Origin: Spirochaetaceae bacterium
GTDB taxonomy: Bacteria > Spirochaetota > Spirochaetia > Treponematales > Treponemataceae
Length of the DNA stretch: 64,000 bases
Direction: 5' to 3'
Assembly: GCA_017936665.1 (NCBI GenBank)
Contig: JAGBFB010000010.1
Location: forward strand, 54,500 to 118,499
Shown: in pieces, positions 17,432 to 26,505 of the stretch
How positions within the stretch are numbered: position 1 is the stretch's first letter
Layout: the number at the start of each line of letters is the position of its first letter
Position numbers and translations under genes: made by a program
The notes under the pieces: generated by a model
Database searches by the model: none
Told to the model about the DNA's origin: nothing
Seen by the model: only the letters and a program-made list of their open reading frames with translations

Positions 17432-19147
17432 ATGATGAAAATTACAGGTGCTAGAATTATAATTGAATGTCTTATCGAACAGGGAGTTGATACAGTTTTT
17501 GGATACCCTGGAGGAGCCATTCTAAATGTTTATGACGAACTTTATAAAAATAAGGATAGAATTTCACATGTTTTAACTGCTCATGAGCAAGGTGCTTCTC
17601 ATGCAGCTGATGGTTATTCTCGTGCCACAGGAAAAACAGGTGTTGTTCTTGCAACTAGTGGACCAGGTGCTACAAATCTTGTTACCGGAATTGCAACTGC
17701 TTATATGGATTCTATTCCAATGGTAGCCATTACATGTAATGTTACAACTCCTCTTTTAGGAAAAGATAGTTTTCAAGAGGTGGATATTACAGGTATAACA
17801 ATGCCGATTACAAAACACAGTTATATCGTTAGAAATATCGAGCAACTTGCAGGTGCAATCCGAGAAGCATTTTTTATTGCAAAAAGTGGTCGCCCAGGTC
17901 CAGTGTTGATTGATGTTCCAAAGGATGTTACTGCAAGTGTTACAGAGTTTGAAGCTTTATCAAAAGAAAAACTTGAAAATTTTGATACTATTCATCTTCT
18001 AAAGAATATCAAACGAGTTAATTCTGGAAAAACTTATGATGATAGTCAAATTGAACAAGTTGCAAATCTGATAAATAATTCTGTTCGACCATACATTTAC
18101 GCAGGAGGAGGAATTATTAGTTCTGAATCTTGCCAAGAAGTAAAAACTTTTGCAGAAAAGGCAAATATTCCTGTTGGCGTAAGTTTAATGGCAAAAAGTG
18201 CATTCCCTGCAAATCATCCTTTAGCAACAGGAATGATTGGTATGCACGGAACAAAAGCCTCTAACACTGCAATAAATAAGGCAGATTTAGTTATCGTTCT
18301 TGGTGCAAGATTTTCTGATAGAGTTATTTCTGATCCATCAAAATTTGCAGTAAATACAAAATTTATTCATATTGATATTGATTCTGCTGAAATCAATAAA
18401 AATATAAAAACTTGTGCCTCTATCATTGGTAATTTAAAGGATATTTTAACAAAACTTATTCCTTTGGTTAAAGAAAGAAAAAAATCTGAATGGAATGATT
18501 ATGTTTCTGAGTTAAAATCTCATATTCCACCAATGTACACAAAAAAAACTGCTTTGCATCCAAAATTTGTTTGCGAAAAAGTAAATCAAATTGCAGGTGA
18601 TGATACAATTATCACTACTGAAGTAGGACAACATCAAATGTGGGTTGCACAGTTTTATCCATTTTCAAAACCTAGAACTTTGCTTACTTCAGGTGGCTTA
18701 GGAACTATGGGGTATGGAACAGGTGCTGCCATTGGTGCTCAAACAGCTTTTCCTAATAGAACTGTAGTTCACTTTGCAGGAGATGGTTCTTTCAGAATGA
18801 ACTGTAATGAACTTGCTACAATTCAATATTATAACCTACCAATAATCATCATTGTGGTAAATAATGGTGTTCTTGGAATGGTGCGTCAGTGGCAAAATCT
18901 ATTTTATGAAAAACGATTTTCTGAAACAACTCTTGATAGAGGTCCAGATTTTGTAAAACTTGCTGAGGCCTACGGTATTCAAGGTTTTAAGGCAAAGAAT
19001 GAAGAAGAATTTGAAACAGTCTTCAAAAAAGCCTACGAAAGCAAAAAACCTACAATAATCGATTGTAATATGAATATTGATGAAATGGTTCTTCCTATGG
19101 TTCCAGCAGGAAAGCCAATAGATCAATTATTATTAGAAGTAGAATAG
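17432..19147 (+). CDS. ilvB: Acetolactate synthase, large (catalytic) subunit
   Basis: Thiamine-diphosphate enzyme condensing pyruvate with pyruvate or 2-ketobutyrate. 571 residues. Family marks: VFGYPGGAILNVYDEL, the catalytic glutamate in LTAHEQGASHAADGY, GVVLATSGPGATNLVTGIA, FQEVDITGIT, and the ThDP/metal motif GDGSFRMNCNELATIQYYNLP. Two adjacent ATGs; AAAGG lies about 6 bases before the first. The regulatory small subunit ilvN and ilvC are not next to it. A large hairpin terminator follows. Confidence 0.95.
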   Translation: MMKITGARIIIECLIEQGVDTVFGYPGGAILNVYDELYKNKDRISHVLTAHEQGASHAADGYSRATGKTGVVLATSGPGATNLVTGIATAYMDSIPMVAITCNVTTPLLGKDSFQEVDITGITMPITKHSYIVRNIEQLAGAIREAFFIAKSGRPGPVLIDVPKDVTASVTEFEALSKEKLENFDTIHLLKNIKRVNSGKTYDDSQIEQVANLINNSVRPYIYAGGGIISSESCQEVKTFAEKANIPVGVSLMAKSAFPANHPLATGMIGMHGTKASNTAINKADLVIVLGARFSDRVISDPSKFAVNTKFIHIDIDSAEINKNIKTCASIIGNLKDILTKLIPLVKERKKSEWNDYVSELKSHIPPMYTKKTALHPKFVCEKVNQIAGDDTIITTEVGQHQMWVAQFYPFSKPRTLLTSGGLGTMGYGTGAAIGAQTAFPNRTVVHFAGDGSFRMNCNELATIQYYNLPIIIIVVNNGVLGMVRQWQNLFYEKRFSETTLDRGPDFVKLAEAYGIQGFKAKNEEEFETVFKKAYESKKPTIIDCNMNIDEMVLPMVPAGKPIDQLLLEVE

Positions 19148-19159
19148 TGTAGAATAAGA

Positions 19160-19242
19160 TGGCGTCTAAAAAGTCGTGTTATACTGAACTCCTTTCAGTA
19201 TAACACGCAAAAATTCATGCTTTTTAGATAGCCGCTTTTTTT
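19160..19242. terminator. Large nested hairpin, bidirectional terminator
   Basis: Inner 14-base perfect stem CGTGTTATACTGAA (19175-19188) / TTCAGTATAACACG (19194-19207); outer stem GTCTAAAAAG / CTTTTTAGAT, then a T-run. It separates ilvB from the convergent gene at 19241. The inner arm shares the ACTGAACT..TTCAGT theme of the REP-like repeats. Confidence 0.75.
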
Positions 19243-20035
19243 ATAAAGAAAATCTTGTTGTTACAGAAATTGCAAATGGAGTGTGTGGACTTTCTTCACC
19301 AATTTTATACACAGTAGACTCTCCTGCAACTATAAGTCCAAATTTTTCAAGGTCAAAGATAAATCGTCCACCCACATTTAAATCTAAAACGCTATATAAT
19401 TCGTCATAAGATTTTTTATAAGATTCTACCCCAAAAAATAATCCGATTTTGAAAGGGGAGCGTTCGTCTAAGGCAAGAACATCTAAGTAGCCACCAAGAG
19501 AATAATCCTTCTTTTTATTTTCTGAAGAATTTTGTTCAATTATATTTGTATGTGAATAATCAAAAATCAAACTAATATCTTGATTTTTGCAATGAAAAGT
19601 TAAATATGGTTGCATTTCAGTGATATAATTTTCAAAAATATTTTTTGTAGAAAATGCAAAGTTTGTGTTAGCTCCAATTGTAATAAAATTAAACAAAGAT
19701 ATATCACCGTTCAAAATTACACCTGGACTAAATTTTCCATTACGTAAATCAAATAAAAATCCACCTAAAATATCAATGATTTTTCCGTCAAAATTTCCAG
19801 CACAGTAAGCTACGTAGTTATTATTTTTTTTGTTTTCTAAAGTTGCTTGAATTGAAAATTTATCTGTAAGGGCTTCTGATATGTTTAGTGAACCTCCAAA
19901 GGTGTTTTTCCCTTCAAGGTTGTAATTGTCATAATTTACACCTAAAGAAATTTCGGCTGCGAATAAATAAGATGAAATTAAAACTATAAAAATTGCAACG
20001 ATAAAGAATCTGCAAAATTTTGGTATTTTTATCAT
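19241..20035 (-). CDS. Exported beta-barrel-like protein, unknown function
   Basis: 264 residues, not recognised by family. Signal peptide (about 1-26, hydrophobic FFIVAIFIVLISSYLFA, then AEISLG). The rest alternates hydrophobic and polar residues with many Asn/Gly/Tyr turns and ends in an aromatic strand (ISVTTRFSL), as in outer-membrane barrels. Start codon overlaps the stop of the upstream gene (20032-20035), so the two are translationally coupled and may work together. The 3' end runs into the large hairpin. Confidence 0.7.
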   Translation of the reverse strand: MIKIPKFCRFFIVAIFIVLISSYLFAAEISLGVNYDNYNLEGKNTFGGSLNISEALTDKFSIQATLENKKNNNYVAYCAGNFDGKIIDILGGFLFDLRNGKFSPGVILNGDISLFNFITIGANTNFAFSTKNIFENYITEMQPYLTFHCKNQDISLIFDYSHTNIIEQNSSENKKKDYSLGGYLDVLALDERSPFKIGLFFGVESYKKSYDELYSVLDLNVGGRFIFDLEKFGLIVAGESTVYKIGEESPHTPFAISVTTRFSL

Positions 20036-21351
20036 AATTGTACCTTGTATCCTGCGATAAGGGAAACATTATCTAAAAAGGAATTCCAGTCTTTTATATC
20101 AAGTGCATTTACATTTAGAGAAAAATTCAACTTTCCTGCACCAAAGTAAATAATTCCGTAAGGAGATACGAATAACCCTAAATCTTCTTTTATTGCTTCA
20201 AATCCTAGTCCTTCTTCATTTCCTTTGATAATATTATCTAAACTTTTGCTAGAAGACATTGTTGTCATTAAACCAAATTGACTTTTGTTTCCTGATAAAG
20301 AAATCCAAGGTGTATATAATGAAACACTGATTCCTACAGGATCTTCTACATAGAATAGATTTTCTTTTGTGGATGTTGGCATATTAAATAAAGAAAGTGA
20401 AAAACACAAACTCTTAGAAACAAATCTTGGTTCTATTAAAACATATACATCATCAAATGATAATACTTGCTCTTTTTTTGCAGCATTAGGGTCTATAATC
20501 AATTTTGTAAAACCTGCTTGAAAAAGCAATGATGAAGAATTGCTGCTTCCAAAATAGGCTGTAAGTCCTGCGTGCATGTCAGCTCTTTCTATCAAAAGAA
20601 TAACTTTCTGAGTATTTCCATCTTCAAAAGTAATTTCTTTTTTCATTGGCATTGTTAATCCAAGACTTAAATCTAAGGCTGCTGCTCTCCAAGCACCCGC
20701 AAAACGTAAGTCTGTGTTTAAACTTTCTGCAAAAACATCATCTGAACTATCTAAACTTTCACCTACAGTGATTGATGTCCAATCTTTTGCTTTGTTGTAG
20801 TAAACATTAACTCCTAAAGCAAGATTTTGTGGAAATCTTACAGTGTAAGTTCCTCCGATACCTGTCATATCATAAATTTTAGCTTTAGAAATTCCACAGA
20901 TGGTTTCTGTCAATCTTGAAGCAAAGGACGGAATACCAAATTGACGTTGCAAGAAAATATCTGAACCTACAGGATCGTATTCGCCTAAATAAATTCCTAA
21001 ATAATGGGAAATTGATCCTACAGAACCTCTATAAGTTAATGAAACTTCATCAAGGTTAAAAATTGAAGGAGTGTTCTGAAAAATACTTTCTTTTATGATG
21101 GATTCTGTTGTGTACATACTTAAACTAGTTCTTAAAGTAACTGAAGATGATAAGTCAAATTGTCCAGCAAAATATGCATCCATCAATAGTGCAGGAAATT
21201 TTTCTGGTATAGGTTGAAACCTTCCACCAATTCCCATCGTTCCATTAAAATATGGAGTTGCAAATATTGTATGAATAAATAATAAAATGCAAAATAAAAT
21301 TGCAATTACCTTTTTTTGAGAATTTAACTTATTAAAAAAAACTGATACCAT
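20032..21351 (-). CDS. Exported barrel-like protein, unknown function
   Basis: About 440 residues. N-terminal hydrophobic segment (VIAILFCILLFIHTIFA) then TPYFNGTMGIGGRF; strand-rich with repeated GLTAYFG / LGIYLGEYD type segments, and ends LIAGYKVQL. Probably an outer-membrane protein. ATG at 21351 is chosen over a GTG at 21384, which lies only about 6 bases after a TATAAT box; GGAG precedes the ATG by 12 bases. Upstream lies a sigma-28-like promoter. First gene of a two-gene operon, divergent from cheA. Confidence 0.68.
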   Translation of the reverse strand: MVSVFFNKLNSQKKVIAILFCILLFIHTIFATPYFNGTMGIGGRFQPIPEKFPALLMDAYFAGQFDLSSSVTLRTSLSMYTTESIIKESIFQNTPSIFNLDEVSLTYRGSVGSISHYLGIYLGEYDPVGSDIFLQRQFGIPSFASRLTETICGISKAKIYDMTGIGGTYTVRFPQNLALGVNVYYNKAKDWTSITVGESLDSSDDVFAESLNTDLRFAGAWRAAALDLSLGLTMPMKKEITFEDGNTQKVILLIERADMHAGLTAYFGSSNSSSLLFQAGFTKLIIDPNAAKKEQVLSFDDVYVLIEPRFVSKSLCFSLSLFNMPTSTKENLFYVEDPVGISVSLYTPWISLSGNKSQFGLMTTMSSSKSLDNIIKGNEEGLGFEAIKEDLGLFVSPYGIIYFGAGKLNFSLNVNALDIKDWNSFLDNVSLIAGYKVQL

Positions 21352-21390
21352 AACTGAAAATTTCTCCAAAATATAGTCTTCCACATTATA

Positions 21391-21418
21391 CTATCGGCAG
21401 AAAAAACTATAATCTTTA
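21391..21418 (-). promoter_or_regulatory. Sigma-28-type promoter for the barrel-like gene pair
   Basis: Reading the minus strand: TAAAG (21418-21414), 15 bases, GCCGATAG (21398-21391). The sigma-28 (FliA) consensus is TAAA-N15-GCCGATAA. A TATAAT box follows directly, so dual use is possible. Confidence 0.6.
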
Positions 21419-21489
21419 CTAGAATATCATAAAACTAATAAAAAAACAATTTGTATATATTTTTTGTTAAATTTTCTTCAATTGTTATC

Positions 21490-21517
21490 TTGACTTATGA
21501 AGTAAATCGTATAAAAT
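21490..21517 (+). promoter_or_regulatory. Promoter of the cheA operon
   Basis: TTGACT (21490-21495), 16-base spacer, TAAAAT (21512-21517). The -10 ends 8 bases before the cheA ATG and there is no Shine-Dalgarno, so the message is predicted to be nearly leaderless. Confidence 0.55.
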
Positions 21518-21525
21518 AGTTTAGT

Positions 21526-23985
21526 ATGAGTGATTATCTAGATTTGAATAATGAAGAATTGTTAAAAGATTTTTTTGCTGAGGCAGAACAACAGGTTGAA
21601 AACCTAGAAAGTAATATTTTAGTTATAGAAAATGATCCTACAAATCATGATGCTGTTGATGAAATTTTCCGTGCTGCTCACACATTAAAAGGTGGTTCTG
21701 CTACCGTTGAGATGACAGAACTTTCTACTTTCACTCATGCTGTTGAGGATTTGCTTGATGAGCTTCGTTCTGGTACAGTTGAAATATCTGAAGATGTTAT
21801 TGATGTCTTGTTATCGTCAATCGATATTATCAAAGAAATGTTGGATTGTCGCTCAAATGGATCAATTTATGAAGAAGATGTTTCTCCTATCAAAGATAAA
21901 TTAGCGTCATTTATTGGGGATAAAGGAGATAAGAAAAAGAAAAAATCATCTGTTCCACAGAATTTAAAACCTGTAACAGAAAAAGTTTCAGAAGAACCTA
22001 TTCAAAAAGATGAAGTTCCTGTTTCTTCTGATTCTGGGGAAATCGTTATTGAACCTCCTGCTTCTTTAATTTCAGAATATGAAGTTCTGGAATTAAAAGA
22101 ACTTTGTGAAGGATCACAAAGGCTTTGGGGGGTTACAGTTTTATTTGATGAAACAAATCCTATGAATTCAGTTGGTGGAATTCAAGTTTTTGCGTCGTTA
22201 AAAGAAAAAGGAAGTGTTTTAAAAACAATTCCTGATTTTGATGTATTGTATGAAGATGAATTTCAGCCAAAAGTAGTGTATTTTGTAGCTTCTTCTGCAA
22301 CTCAAGATGAACTTGAAGATGCAGCTTTTTTAGATGATGTTTCACTTTGTTCAGATGCTCAGTTGATAAAAAGTGCTATTGCTCCTTCTGTTTCTGTTTC
22401 TAATGTGAAAGAGAATTCTGAAACTCCAGTTGTACAAAATGTTCAAGAACAACAAACTGAAAAACTACAAGAGGAATCTGTTCAAAAAAATGAAGTTGCA
22501 ACGGTTGATTCTTCAGAAGTAAACACTGAATCACAGCAAGAAAAAGTTCCAGTAAAAAAAGCTCCTGAAAAAAAATCTGGTAATGCTAATAATGCAGGTA
22601 GTGTTCTTAGAGTTGATTCAAAAAGAATAGATTATCTTCTTAACTTGATAAGTGAGACTGTAATTACAAAGGCAGCTTTTAACCAAACTGCAATTCAACT
22701 TTCTCAAATGCAAAATCAGTTGCAAAGTGCAGAAACTTCTTATAAAGAAAAAGTTCGCAGGTTAATAGATTCTGTTCCTGAGTTTGTTGAATCTGTTAGA
22801 AATGGTACATCATTAAAAGATTTAAAATCTGAAATTAACGAAGAATTTGGCGATATTTACTCAATGTTTGATAATTTTGACACAGATTTTAAAAATATGA
22901 CAGGAAAATTCCGTTCATCAACACAAAACCTTGGAAGAATTGCAGGAGAATTACAAGAAGGTGTAATGAAAATCCGAATGGTTCCAATTAACCAGATTTT
23001 CTCAAGATTTCCTCGCGTTGTTCGTGATTTATGCAAAGATCTTGATAAAAAAGTTAATTTGGTTATCGAAGGTGAAGATACTGAACTTGATAAATCTGTT
23101 GTTGAAGATTTGCTTGATCCAATTATGCATTGTGTACGTAACTCACTTGACCACGGAATTGAAAATCCTTCAGACCGTTTAAAAGTTGGAAAAAATGATG
23201 AAGGAACTTTGTTGTTAAAAGCAAACAACGAAGGAAATATGATTGTTATTGATATTGTAGACGATGGTCGTGGAATTGATGTAAACAAGGTAAAAAATAA
23301 GGCTATTGAAAGAGGTATTATTCATCCAAATAAAGTTATTTCTGATCAAGAAGCATACCAATTGATTTTTGAACCAGGATTTTCTACCGCTGAAAAAATA
23401 TCTAGTGTTTCTGGTCGAGGTGTTGGACTTGATGTTGTTAGAACCCAAATAGAAAAACTAAAGGGTTCTGTAATTGTTACTTCTGAAAAAAATAAAGGAA
23501 CAAAATTCAGTATACGATTGCCTTTAACCTTGGCAATTATTCAAGGATTATTAGTTAGAGTTGGAAAAGAAATTTATTCAATTCCAATTGCTTCTGTTAT
23601 AGAAAGTCATCGTGTAAAAACAGGTGATATTAGAACTATTGATAATTACGAAGTTCTTAACGTTCGTGACGAAGTAATAAGTATTTTAAGATTAAATAGA
23701 CTCTTTGGGATAAAAACAGAATCTGATGAAAGTTCTGGCTTTGTTGTAATTGTGGGTTCCGCAGATAAGAAAATCGGTGTAATGGTGGATGGTCTTATTG
23801 GGGAAGAGGATGTTGTTATCAAACCTCTTCATGATCAATATACAATTACTCCAGGAATCGCAGGTGCTTCAATTTTAGGAGACGGATCTGTTTCTTTAAT
23901 TATTGATGTTAGTCAGCTTCTTGATTTAGGTGTAAAACAAGAACTTACAGCAAGAGAAGAGCGAGAAGCTGCCATAAGTAAGTAG
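21526..23985 (+). CDS. cheA: Chemotaxis histidine kinase CheA
   Basis: Autophosphorylates in response to chemoreceptors and passes phosphate to CheY. 819 residues. Order: HPt domain with phospho-His52 (AAHTLKGG), linker and a CheY-binding-like region (about 185-285), Glu/Val-rich linker (300-355), dimerisation helices (360-500), HATPase with N box HCVRNSLDHGIENP, G1 VDDGRGID and G2 GRGVGLDVVR, then a CheW-like domain to about 805. First gene of cheA-cheW/R-cheX-cheY, a gene order known from treponemes. ATG without ribosome site, close to the predicted transcription start. Confidence 0.98.
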   Translation: MSDYLDLNNEELLKDFFAEAEQQVENLESNILVIENDPTNHDAVDEIFRAAHTLKGGSATVEMTELSTFTHAVEDLLDELRSGTVEISEDVIDVLLSSIDIIKEMLDCRSNGSIYEEDVSPIKDKLASFIGDKGDKKKKKSSVPQNLKPVTEKVSEEPIQKDEVPVSSDSGEIVIEPPASLISEYEVLELKELCEGSQRLWGVTVLFDETNPMNSVGGIQVFASLKEKGSVLKTIPDFDVLYEDEFQPKVVYFVASSATQDELEDAAFLDDVSLCSDAQLIKSAIAPSVSVSNVKENSETPVVQNVQEQQTEKLQEESVQKNEVATVDSSEVNTESQQEKVPVKKAPEKKSGNANNAGSVLRVDSKRIDYLLNLISETVITKAAFNQTAIQLSQMQNQLQSAETSYKEKVRRLIDSVPEFVESVRNGTSLKDLKSEINEEFGDIYSMFDNFDTDFKNMTGKFRSSTQNLGRIAGELQEGVMKIRMVPINQIFSRFPRVVRDLCKDLDKKVNLVIEGEDTELDKSVVEDLLDPIMHCVRNSLDHGIENPSDRLKVGKNDEGTLLLKANNEGNMIVIDIVDDGRGIDVNKVKNKAIERGIIHPNKVISDQEAYQLIFEPGFSTAEKISSVSGRGVGLDVVRTQIEKLKGSVIVTSEKNKGTKFSIRLPLTLAIIQGLLVRVGKEIYSIPIASVIESHRVKTGDIRTIDNYEVLNVRDEVISILRLNRLFGIKTESDESSGFVVIVGSADKKIGVMVDGLIGEEDVVIKPLHDQYTITPGIAGASILGDGSVSLIIDVSQLLDLGVKQELTAREEREAAISK

Positions 23986-23990
23986 GGGAT

Positions 23991-25484
23991 ATGATGGAAA
24001 ATATACAAAAGCAATTAGCACAGGTTATGTCAGCTGAGCAAATATCTGAAGAAAAAGAAAAAAACATTGCAACTATCGATTTTAAAATGGTTACTTTTTC
24101 ACTTTCAGGTAAAGATTATGCAATTGATATTATGAGTGTAAAAGAAATAGCTAAAGCTGGTAGATTTACTTATGTTCCCAATACAGCACCCTTTGTTCTT
24201 GGTGTTTACAATCTTCGTGGCGAAATTATTCCTATTATCGATTTACGTTTATTTTTTAATATTGAAGTTGAAGAACGTTCTGATAATCATGTGGAAAATG
24301 TAATAATTGTTTCTGTAGATGATACTGTTTTTGGAATTGTAGTTGATGGTATTGATAAAGTTGTTGGAATTCAGAAATCTACAATACAGCCTCCTCATCC
24401 TCTTTTTGGTGATATCAATATAAAATATATTTCTGGTGTTGTGGAAAGTGAAAATCGACTTTATGTTTTGTTAGATATCGGAAGAATTTTTACTAACAAA
24501 GCAAGAGAAGAATCTGATGAAGAGAAACCTAAACTTGTTGTTTCTAAATTGCCTCAAACTGAAACATCTACATCTACTGTTCCTGAAGTTAAACATCAGC
24601 AAATACCAACTATACGAGAATCTTCAGAAAAAAAAGATGAACCAGTTGTGGTTTCTCCTGCCGAAAATACTAATACATCAGAGGATTCTCCAATAGATTT
24701 TTCTCAGGAAAGACAAAATTTTACATTAGATACAACTTCAAAAAATGCTTCGATGGATTATGATTTTTTTGTAGAAGAATTAAAATCTTTGAAGAACTTT
24801 TATGTAACAGACATAAATTCTCGATGGGTAAAATCTCGTTTTGATTCTTGGCAGGAAGAAAAAGGAAAATCTAATTCTCAATTATCTTCTGAAAAGGATG
24901 CTGATGAATTTTTAAAAGAGTTTTATTCAGAAAATTCTGGGAAATTTTGGTCTGAATCCTATGCAAATAGAATTTTTGAATGTTTACCTGATAATACTGC
25001 AAAACAAATTGTGGTTTGGAATCCAGGTTGTGGTAAAGGCTATGAAGCATATTGTTTGGCTTGTGTGTTAAAAAAACGCTATCCAGATTCAAGAATTAGA
25101 GTTTACGCACAAGATGTGGATTTGTTGTCTATAACCAACGCATCTTTGTTAACAATTCCTCAAGAATATGCATCAACTTGGCTTGCACCTTTTATCAGTG
25201 AAAGTGTATCAGGTTCTTTAGTGTTCTCTCCAGAAATAAAAGATATGATTATGTTTGAATATCATGATTGTACAAATACAAATTCTGTACCAAATGCAGA
25301 TTTTATCTTCTGTAGAGATTTGCTTTCTTTCTTGCCAGAAGATATTCAAGATAATGTTCTTTTAGATTTTGAAGATAGACTAAAAGGAAATGGAATAATG
25401 ATTCTTGGCGAAAACGAAAGTCTTGCTGGAAAAATGCAATGGTCTGAAAAACTTGTAGAAAATATTTCTGTATATACAAAATAA
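23991..25484 (+). CDS. cheW: CheW fused to CheR-like domain
   Basis: Adaptor coupling chemoreceptors to CheA. 497 residues. Residues about 25-170 are a CheW domain (MVTFSLSGKDYAIDI .. GVYNLRGEIIPIIDLRLFF .. GIVVDGIDKVV). After a Ser/Pro/Glu linker (175-250), residues 260-497 resemble a CheR methyltransferase: VVWNPGCGKGYEAYCLACVL (SAM loop), VYAQDVDLLSI, and FIFCRDLLSFLPEDIQ. CheR enzymes usually read GCSTGEEPYSLA, so the domain may be structural. Such CheW-CheR-like fusions are reported from T. denticola. Two adjacent ATGs follow AGGGGA; the gene starts 5 bases after cheA. Confidence 0.93.
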   Translation: MMENIQKQLAQVMSAEQISEEKEKNIATIDFKMVTFSLSGKDYAIDIMSVKEIAKAGRFTYVPNTAPFVLGVYNLRGEIIPIIDLRLFFNIEVEERSDNHVENVIIVSVDDTVFGIVVDGIDKVVGIQKSTIQPPHPLFGDINIKYISGVVESENRLYVLLDIGRIFTNKAREESDEEKPKLVVSKLPQTETSTSTVPEVKHQQIPTIRESSEKKDEPVVVSPAENTNTSEDSPIDFSQERQNFTLDTTSKNASMDYDFFVEELKSLKNFYVTDINSRWVKSRFDSWQEEKGKSNSQLSSEKDADEFLKEFYSENSGKFWSESYANRIFECLPDNTAKQIVVWNPGCGKGYEAYCLACVLKKRYPDSRIRVYAQDVDLLSITNASLLTIPQEYASTWLAPFISESVSGSLVFSPEIKDMIMFEYHDCTNTNSVPNADFIFCRDLLSFLPEDIQDNVLLDFEDRLKGNGIMILGENESLAGKMQWSEKLVENISVYTK

Positions 25485-25506
25485 ATTTTTAGAATGGAGG
25501 TTTTTT

Positions 25507-25971
25507 ATGAGAGTAGAATATATAAACCCGTTTGTAGAAACTGCTTTTAACGTGTTGTCAGAAGTTCTTGGTGGTGAAGTTAAACGAGGTGATTTATATT
25601 TAAAATCTACTTCTATGCCTGTCATGGGAGTTGCCGCTTTAGTTGGACTTGCTGGAGATGTTGAAGGTCGTGTACTTTTTGATATGTCTATGGAGACTGC
25701 TCTTAATATTGCGTCAACTATGAACATGGAACGACTCGATACTTTTGATGACCTTGCAAAGGCAACAATAACTGAGTTGGCAAATATTGTTACTGCACAA
25801 GCAGTTACAAAACTACATGAATTAGGATTTAAATTCGATTTAACTCCACCAGCTTTATTTTATGGTGAGAGAATGGAAATTGCAAATCATCAAGTTGAGG
25901 CTTTAATCGTTCCTTTAATAACATCTCAAGGAAAAATTGAAGTAAATGTTGCAATCCGCGAGAGAATGTAG
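25507..25971 (+). CDS. cheX: CheY-P phosphatase CheX
   Basis: Removes phosphate from CheY to end the signal. 154 residues. The catalytic ExxN pair is visible as Glu90 and Asn93 in ITELANIVTA. The fold follows the CheX/CheC/FliY family with one active helix, as in spirochaete CheX. ATG after GGAGG. Lies 22 bases after the CheW fusion and 18 before cheY, in one operon. Confidence 0.95.
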   Translation: MRVEYINPFVETAFNVLSEVLGGEVKRGDLYLKSTSMPVMGVAALVGLAGDVEGRVLFDMSMETALNIASTMNMERLDTFDDLAKATITELANIVTAQAVTKLHELGFKFDLTPPALFYGERMEIANHQVEALIVPLITSQGKIEVNVAIRERM

Positions 25972-25989
25972 AAATAAGGAGATTTATAT

Positions 25990-26424
25990 ATGAAAACAAA
26001 ACAAGATTTCCCATCAATAAATGAGAGACCACCAGAAGGTGTTAGAGAAGATGGGTCAAAAATTAGAGTTCTTGTGGTAGATGATTCTATGTTTGTTGCA
26101 AAACAAATTGGCCAAATTCTTTCAAGTGAAGGTTACGAAATTGTTGCAACAGCAGTAGATGGAAAGGAAGGTGTTGATAAATATAAAGATTTATATCCTA
26201 ATGTTGATGTTGTTACAATGGATATTACAATGCCTAGAATGGACGGTATTACAGCCTTAGAGCAAATTATGGCATTTGATAAAAATGCAAAAGTTGTAAT
26301 GATTAGTGCTTTAGGAAAAGAAGAACTTGTAAAAAAATCTTTGCTTTTAGGTGCAAAAAATTACATCGTAAAACCTCTTGATAGAAAAAAGGTTTTAGAA
26401 AGAATTAGTTCTGCTGTAAAATAA
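25990..26424 (+). CDS. cheY: Chemotaxis response regulator CheY
   Basis: Receiver domain that binds the flagellar switch when phosphorylated. 144 residues. Acid pocket Asp31-Asp32 (VLVVDDSMFV), phospho-acceptor Asp78 (VVTMDITMPRMDG), Ser106 at the Thr position (MISALG) and Lys128 (YIVKPLD). An N-terminal extension of about 24 residues (PSINERPPEGVRED) precedes the receiver. Ends the operon, followed by a terminator. Confidence 0.96.
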   Translation: MKTKQDFPSINERPPEGVREDGSKIRVLVVDDSMFVAKQIGQILSSEGYEIVATAVDGKEGVDKYKDLYPNVDVVTMDITMPRMDGITALEQIMAFDKNAKVVMISALGKEELVKKSLLLGAKNYIVKPLDRKKVLERISSAVK

Positions 26425-26440
26425 TTTAAATCTGTAATAA

Positions 26441-26493
26441 ACAAAAAAGGGGAACATCTAAACGTGAGTCTTATTTAGATATTCCCTTTTTTT
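26441..26493 (+). terminator. Terminator of the che operon
   Basis: AAAAAAGGGGAA-CATCTAAA pairs with TTTAGATA-TTCCCTTTTTT. A-runs on the left and T-runs on the right make it usable in both directions, which fits the convergent gene. Confidence 0.88.
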
Positions 26494-26505
26494 CATTTTA
26501 AATAA

